A stretch of DNA of 64,000 bases from Roseisolibacter agri (GTDB lineage Bacteria; Gemmatimonadota; Gemmatimonadetes; Gemmatimonadales; Gemmatimonadaceae): positions 553,673 to 617,672 of the forward strand of contig NZ_BRXS01000004.1 in the NCBI RefSeq assembly GCF_030159095.1, written 5' to 3'. Below the pieces are notes generated by a model. It saw nothing but the letters and a program-made list of their open reading frames with translations. It made no database searches and was not told the origin of the DNA. Positions 59,613 to 64,000 of the stretch are shown piece by piece (positions within the stretch are counted from its first letter, which is position 1; every line of letters starts with the position of its first letter). Both the position numbers and the translations under genes were made by a program.

Positions 59613-61120
59613 CCCCGTCCGACCCGGCGCCCGGCGCCGGCCCGCGCATCGCGCTGCACGACGTCGCGCAGGCGCTCGAGCAGGCCGGCCTGCTGGCCGA
59701 GCGACTCGGCACGCTGCCGGAGTCCGCGACCGCGATCACCGACGACAGCCGCGCGGTGACGCCGGGCGCGCTGTTCATCGCGGTGCGCGGCTCGCAGCGC
59801 GACGGCCACGACTTCCTCGCGCAGGCGCAGGAACGCGGCGCGATCGCCGCGATCGTCGAGGATGCGACGCGGAGCACGCTGCCCGCGCTCGTGGTGCGCG
59901 AGGGGCGCCGCGCGGCGGCGCTCGCGGCGGCGGCGGCATACGGCGATCCGGCGCGCCAGCTCACGCTCGTCGGCGTGACCGGCACGAACGGCAAGACGAC
60001 GACGGTCGACATGCTGCGCCACCTGCTCGACGCCCCGGATCGTCCGTCCGCGTCGATCGGCACGCTGGGCGTGCGCGTCGGCTCGGCCGGCACGCCGCTG
60101 CCCGGCGGCTCGGGGCTCACGACGCCCGGCCCCGTCGAGCTGCAGCGGCTCTTCCGCCAGCTCGTGGACGCGGGCGTGCGCCAGGTCGCGATGGAGGTCT
60201 CGTCGCACTCGCTGGACCAGCGGCGCGTCGAGGGCGTGGCGTTCGACGCGGCGGTGTTCACCAACCTCACGCGCGACCATCTCGACTACCACGAGACGAT
60301 GGACGCGTACCTCGCGGCCAAGGCGCGGCTGGTCGCGCACCTCACGCCCACGGGCGCGGCGGTCGTCAACGCCGACGATCCGGCGTGGGCGACGCTGCCG
60401 AGCGCGGCGCGCACGGTGACGTTCTCGGTCGCGGGCGCGGACGCCGACGTCGCGGTCACCAACCTCGCGTTCGACGCGCGCGGCTCGCGCGGCACGCTGC
60501 GCGTCGGCGCCGACGAGGCGACGCTCGCGCTGCCGCTGATCGGCGACTTCAACGTCGCCAACGCCGCCGCGGCGGCCGCCGCCGCGCACGCGCTGGGCAT
60601 GCCGATCGACATGATCGCGACGCGCCTGGCCGAGCAGCCGCAGGTGCCGGGACGCCTGGAGGTGGTGCACGAGTCGCCGACGGTGCTGCGCGACTACGCG
60701 CACACGCCCGACGCGCTGGAGCGCGCGATCGCCGCGGTGCGGCCGTTCACGCGCGGACGCGTGATCGTCGTCTTCGGCGCCGGCGGGGACCGCGACCGCG
60801 GCAAGCGCCCCGAGATGGGCCGCATCGCCGCGCGCGACGCCGACGTCGCCGTCCTCACGAGCGACAACCCGCGCACCGAGGACCCGGAGCGCATCCTGGA
60901 CGACATCGAGGCCGGCATGGGGCAGGGCGGACATCACCGCGTCGTCGACCGGCGCGAGGCGATCGCGCGCGCGCTGGAGCTCGCGGGTCCGGACGACGTG
61001 GTGCTGCTGGCCGGCAAGGGCCACGAGACGTACCAGGTGCGCGGCACCGAGACCTTCCCCTTCGACGAGCGTGCGATCGTCGCGGAGCTGACGGGCCGCG
61101 CCGGCGGAGCGACCGCATGA
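59609..61120 (+). CDS. murE: UDP-MurNAc-L-Ala-D-Glu:meso-diaminopimelate ligase
   Basis: A 503-residue Mur ligase adding the third stem residue. ATP loop GVTGTNGKTTTVDMLRHL, the carbamoyl-lysine region HLDYHETMDAYLAAKARL, and the specificity loop SDNPRTEDP. The DNPR form points to meso-diaminopimelate rather than lysine, hence a Gram-negative type wall. AGKGHETYQ closes the site. The ATG overlaps the ftsI stop (ATGA). Confidence 0.96.
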   Translation: MTPSDPAPGAGPRIALHDVAQALEQAGLLAERLGTLPESATAITDDSRAVTPGALFIAVRGSQRDGHDFLAQAQERGAIAAIVEDATRSTLPALVVREGRRAAALAAAAAYGDPARQLTLVGVTGTNGKTTTVDMLRHLLDAPDRPSASIGTLGVRVGSAGTPLPGGSGLTTPGPVELQRLFRQLVDAGVRQVAMEVSSHSLDQRRVEGVAFDAAVFTNLTRDHLDYHETMDAYLAAKARLVAHLTPTGAAVVNADDPAWATLPSAARTVTFSVAGADADVAVTNLAFDARGSRGTLRVGADEATLALPLIGDFNVANAAAAAAAAHALGMPIDMIATRLAEQPQVPGRLEVVHESPTVLRDYAHTPDALERAIAAVRPFTRGRVIVVFGAGGDRDRGKRPEMGRIAARDADVAVLTSDNPRTEDPERILDDIEAGMGQGGHHRVVDRREAIARALELAGPDDVVLLAGKGHETYQVRGTETFPFDERAIVAELTGRAGGATA

Positions 61121-62541
61121 GCACTCCGCTGCCGGACACCGGCGCCTTCCCGTTCTGGACGCTCGACCGCGTCGCCGACGCGCTGCAGGGCGAGCTGTCG
61201 GGCGCCGTGCCCCGAGGGCCGACCGCGCTGCGCGCCGTGGCCACCGACACGCGCGCGCTGCGCGGTGGGGAGCTGTTCGTCGCGCTCAGGGGCGAGAACT
61301 TCGACGCGCACGACTTCCTCGCCGACGCGGTGAAGGCGGGCGCCGCGGCGCTCGTGGTGCACGATGCGGCGCGCGCGGCGGGGCTCGGCGTGCCGGCGTT
61401 CGAGGTGCGCGACACGCTGCACGCGCTCGGACTGCTCGGGCGCCACTGGCGGCGCACGTGGAAGGGGCTCGTCGTCGGCGTCGCGGGCTCGAACGGCAAG
61501 ACGAGCACGAAGGAGCTGCTGCGCGCCGCGCTGGGCGCCGCGCGCACGGTGCACGCGACGACGGGGAACCTCAACAACCTGGTCGGCGTCCCGCTCACGC
61601 TGCTCGCGATCCCACCCGCGACCGAGATCGCGATCGTCGAGATGGGCACGAACATGCCGGGCGAGATCCGCCAGCTGCGCGCGATCGTCGAGCCCGAGAT
61701 CGTCGTGCTGACGTCGATCGGCGAGGAGCACCTCGAAGGGCTCGGCGACCTCGCGGGCGTGCTGCGCGAGGAGAGCGACGCGTTCGACGGCGCGGCGCTG
61801 GCCATCACGCCGGCCGACCAGCCCGAGGTCGCGACGGCCGCACAGAGCCGCGCGCGGCAGGTGACGAGCGCGGGCCTCGACGAGGGCGACCTGCGCGCCG
61901 AGCGCTGGGCGATGGACGGCGACGGCGCGGGCGTGCTGACGGTCGACGGCGTCGAGGTCCGCACGCCGCTGCGCGGCGCGCACAACCTGCGCAACACGAT
62001 GCTGGCGCTGGCCGCCGCTCGCGCGGTCGGCATCCCGCTCGACGTCGCCGCGCGCGGCCTCGCCGCGATGCCCGTGCCGAGCATGCGCTCGGCGTGGACG
62101 CCGCTGGGGCGCGCGACGCTGGTGAACGACGCCTACAACGCCAACCCCGGCTCCACGCGCGCCGCGCTCGAGATGCTCGCGAACGCGGGCGCGGGCCGGC
62201 AGCGCGTCGCGGTCCTCGGCTCGATGCGCGAGCTGGGCGCACAGGCCGACCGGCTGCACGCCGAGCTGGCGCGCGACGCGCTCGCGCGCGGCCTCGAGGT
62301 CGTCGCCGGCGTGGGCGACTTCGCCACCGCGCTGCTGGCCGCGGCGCCGGGCGACCCGCGCGTGGTGGCCGCGCCCGACGTCGAGGAGCTGTGGCCGCTG
62401 CTCGCGCCGCGGCTCGCGCCCGACGCCATGATCCTGCTCAAGGCGTCGCGCGGCGTGCGCCTGGAGCGGCTGGTGCCGCACCTCGAAGCCTGGGCGGGCG
62501 TGACGGCCGACGCGGCCGCACCCGCCGCCGCATCGCACTGA
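61117..62541 (+). CDS. murF: UDP-MurNAc-tripeptide:D-alanyl-D-alanine ligase
   Basis: A 474-residue Mur ligase finishing the pentapeptide. ATDTRALRGGELFVALRGEN, the ATP loop VAGSNGKTSTKELLRAAL, the TTGNLNNLVGVPLTL block, EMGTNMPGEIRQL and VNDAYNANPGSTRAAL are the family marks. The ATG overlaps the murE stop. 37 nt follow to mraY. Confidence 0.96.
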   Translation: MSTPLPDTGAFPFWTLDRVADALQGELSGAVPRGPTALRAVATDTRALRGGELFVALRGENFDAHDFLADAVKAGAAALVVHDAARAAGLGVPAFEVRDTLHALGLLGRHWRRTWKGLVVGVAGSNGKTSTKELLRAALGAARTVHATTGNLNNLVGVPLTLLAIPPATEIAIVEMGTNMPGEIRQLRAIVEPEIVVLTSIGEEHLEGLGDLAGVLREESDAFDGAALAITPADQPEVATAAQSRARQVTSAGLDEGDLRAERWAMDGDGAGVLTVDGVEVRTPLRGAHNLRNTMLALAAARAVGIPLDVAARGLAAMPVPSMRSAWTPLGRATLVNDAYNANPGSTRAALEMLANAGAGRQRVAVLGSMRELGAQADRLHAELARDALARGLEVVAGVGDFATALLAAAPGDPRVVAAPDVEELWPLLAPRLAPDAMILLKASRGVRLERLVPHLEAWAGVTADAAAPAAASH

Positions 62542-62578
62542 CCACCGCCGCTCCACCTCTCCGCGTCCACCACGCCCC

Positions 62579-63730
62579 GTGCTCTTCTTCTTCCTGCAGC
62601 CCTTCGCGCGCGACGTTCAGCTGTTCAACCTGCTGAACTACATCACGTTCCGCGCGGCCGGCGCGCTCGTGACCGCGCTGCTCATCGCGTTCGTGGTGGG
62701 CCCGGCGATCGTGCGGCGGCTGCGCGCGATGGCGGTGCACCAGGTGGTGCGCGAGGGCACGCCGGACACGCACGCCGGCAAGGGCACGACGCCGACGATG
62801 GGTGGGCTCATCATCCTCGCGGCGACGGTGGTGCCGGTCGCGCTCTGGGGCCGCTTCGACACGCGCGGCGGCGAGTACCTGCTGGTCGCCACGCTGGTGA
62901 TGCTCTGGATGGGCGGCATCGGCTTCCTGGACGACTACCTCAAGATGCGGCAGAAGCGGCTCGGCCTGAAGAACGAGGGGCTGGTCGAGCGCTACAAGCT
63001 GGCGGGGCAGATCACCGCGGGCGTCGTGCTGGGGCTCTACCTCTGGCTCTCGCCGCTCTCCACGCTGCCGGGCGCGTCGACGACGCTGCCGTTCTTCAAG
63101 TACATGCTCATCGTGCCGGCGAGCGCCGCGCTGGCGTGGCTGTACGTGCCGTTCGTGACCTTCATCCTCACGGGCGCGAGCAACTCGGTGAACCTCACCG
63201 ACGGCCTGGATGGGCTGGCGACGGGGCTGACGGCGATCGCGGCCGCGACCTTCGCGCTGTTCGCGTACGTGATGGGCCGCATCGACACGAGCGCATACCT
63301 GCAGATCTTCTACCTGCGCGGCGCGGGCGAGCTGACGATCTTCTGCGCCGCGATCTTCGGCGCGTGCGTCGGCTTCCTCTGGTGGAACACGTTCCCGGCG
63401 CAGGTCTTCATGGGCGACACGGGCTCGCTCGGCCTCGGTGGCGCGCTGGGCGCGGTGGCGATCCTGCTCAAGAGCGAGTTCCTGCTGCTGATCATCGGCG
63501 GCGTGTTCGTGGCCGAGACGGTGTCGGTGATCCTGCAGCGCTCGATGTTCAAGTACCGCCGTCGCCGCTACGGGCTGGAGTACGCGCAGAAGCACCGCGT
63601 CTTCAAACGGGCGCCGCTGCACCACCACTTCGAGGTCGACGGGTGGCCCGAGACGCAGGTGGTGGTGCGCTTCTGGATCCTCGGGATCTTCTGCGCCATC
63701 CTGGCGCTGGCGACGCTCAAGCTGCGCTGA
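62579..63730 (+). CDS. mraY: Phospho-N-acetylmuramoyl-pentapeptide transferase MraY
   Basis: A 383-residue membrane enzyme with about ten helices that transfers phospho-MurNAc-pentapeptide to undecaprenyl phosphate, making lipid I. DTHAGKGTTPTMGGLIIL, FLDDYLKMRQKRLGLKNEG (active-site Asp-Asp), NSVNLTDGLDGLATG and the C-terminal APLHHHFEVDGWPETQVVVR match the family. GTG 62579 gives a hydrophobic start MLFFFLQPF. Target of tunicamycin-type and muraymycin-type inhibitors. Confidence 0.96.
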   Translation: MLFFFLQPFARDVQLFNLLNYITFRAAGALVTALLIAFVVGPAIVRRLRAMAVHQVVREGTPDTHAGKGTTPTMGGLIILAATVVPVALWGRFDTRGGEYLLVATLVMLWMGGIGFLDDYLKMRQKRLGLKNEGLVERYKLAGQITAGVVLGLYLWLSPLSTLPGASTTLPFFKYMLIVPASAALAWLYVPFVTFILTGASNSVNLTDGLDGLATGLTAIAAATFALFAYVMGRIDTSAYLQIFYLRGAGELTIFCAAIFGACVGFLWWNTFPAQVFMGDTGSLGLGGALGAVAILLKSEFLLLIIGGVFVAETVSVILQRSMFKYRRRRYGLEYAQKHRVFKRAPLHHHFEVDGWPETQVVVRFWILGIFCAILALATLKLR

Positions 63731-63740
63731 GGACCGCCGG

Positions 63741-64000
63741 ATGAACGCGGGCATCTTCCGCGGCCGCCCGGCCGGCGAGGTCGCGGTCATCGGCCTCGGG
63801 AAGAGCGGGCGCAGCGTGGCCGAGCTGCTGGCGCGCGACGGCCACGCCGTCTACGCGTCCGATGCGGGCACGGGCGACGCCGCGCGCCAGGCCGCCGAGT
63901 CGCTGGCGGCGCTCGGCGTGGCGGTGCAGACGGGCGGGCACGACCTCGCGCGCATCGCACGGGCGGCGCTGGTGGTCGCGAGCCCCGGCGTCCCGCCCGA
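63741..64000 (+). CDS. murD: MurD, UDP-MurNAc-L-alanine:D-glutamate ligase, start only
   Basis: The first 86 codons of a Mur ligase that adds D-Glu; the frame is open at the window end. VAVIGLGKSGRSVAELLARDG is the N-terminal Rossmann start (G-L-G-x-S-G), and LVVASPGVPP is the S-P-G-[IV] loop typical of MurD. The ATG follows mraY by 10 nt. Confidence 0.93.
   Translation, partial: MNAGIFRGRPAGEVAVIGLGKSGRSVAELLARDGHAVYASDAGTGDAARQAAESLAALGVAVQTGGHDLARIARAALVVASPGVPP

Overview
The window is very GC-rich DNA (roughly 70 percent or more, by eye), densely packed with genes, with many GTG starts and ATGA/GTGA start-stop overlaps. The gene content suggests a diderm bacterium, most likely a Gemmatimonadota (Gemmatirosa/Gemmatimonas-like) chromosome: several secreted peptidases and lipoproteins, a PEP-CTERM protein, a meso-DAP-type MurE (DNPR motif), a type 2 IleRS and a non-flagellar chemosensory cluster. 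The lineage call is inference. I see no phage, transposase, CRISPR array or rRNA gene.

Layout. 1-0.9 kb: 3' part of an aldehyde-dehydrogenase-like gene that lacks the catalytic domain. 1-13 kb: mostly secreted or envelope proteins (GHL10 glycosidase, DUF4403 lipoprotein, PEP-CTERM protein, GH20 hexosaminidase, M28 peptidase, S9 peptidase, an orphan membrane protein). Between the M28 and S9 genes lies a small minus-strand unit with an A-tract promoter, a 14-nt perfect complement of the 16S rRNA 3' tail, a 14-codon ORF inside a hairpin, and a terminator. 13-16 kb: FtsH-like protease and a thioredoxin-fold protein, next to long palindromic repeats. 16-19 kb: glyoxylate shunt (aceB-aceA). 19-25 kb: tilS-hpt-ftsH-folP-cdaA. 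25-30 kb: Ser/Thr kinase coupled to a serine hydrolase, divergent from a DUF2723 membrane protein.

30.5-52.6 kb: after yggS, a run of 19 co-oriented genes with no gap above 31 nt: divIVA, punA, ileS, a DksA-type zinc-finger gene, two tandem lspA, rluD, then a chemosensory block (cheW, cheY, cheA, cheC, TPR, PATAN/DUF4388, mglA-like GTPase, unknown, PATAN-TPR, cheR, cheB, TPR) and a membrane gluzincin. There is no chemoreceptor gene in the block. 52.7-56.1 kb: small membrane protein, tRNA-Val(UAC), secreted TPR protein, lipid kinase. 56.2-64 kb: division and cell wall cluster (rsmH, ftsL, ftsI, murE, murF, mraY, start of murD), cut by the window end.

How it works together. The right end makes peptidoglycan precursors and the septal transpeptidase. 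The chemosensory block can form a full CheA-CheY phosphorelay with adaptation enzymes (CheR/CheB) and a phosphatase (CheC), linked to a polarity GTPase and PATAN proteins, which suggests control of surface motility or type IV pili rather than flagella. Several genes have a -10-like hexamer 5-10 nt before the start codon, pointing to frequent leaderless transcription.
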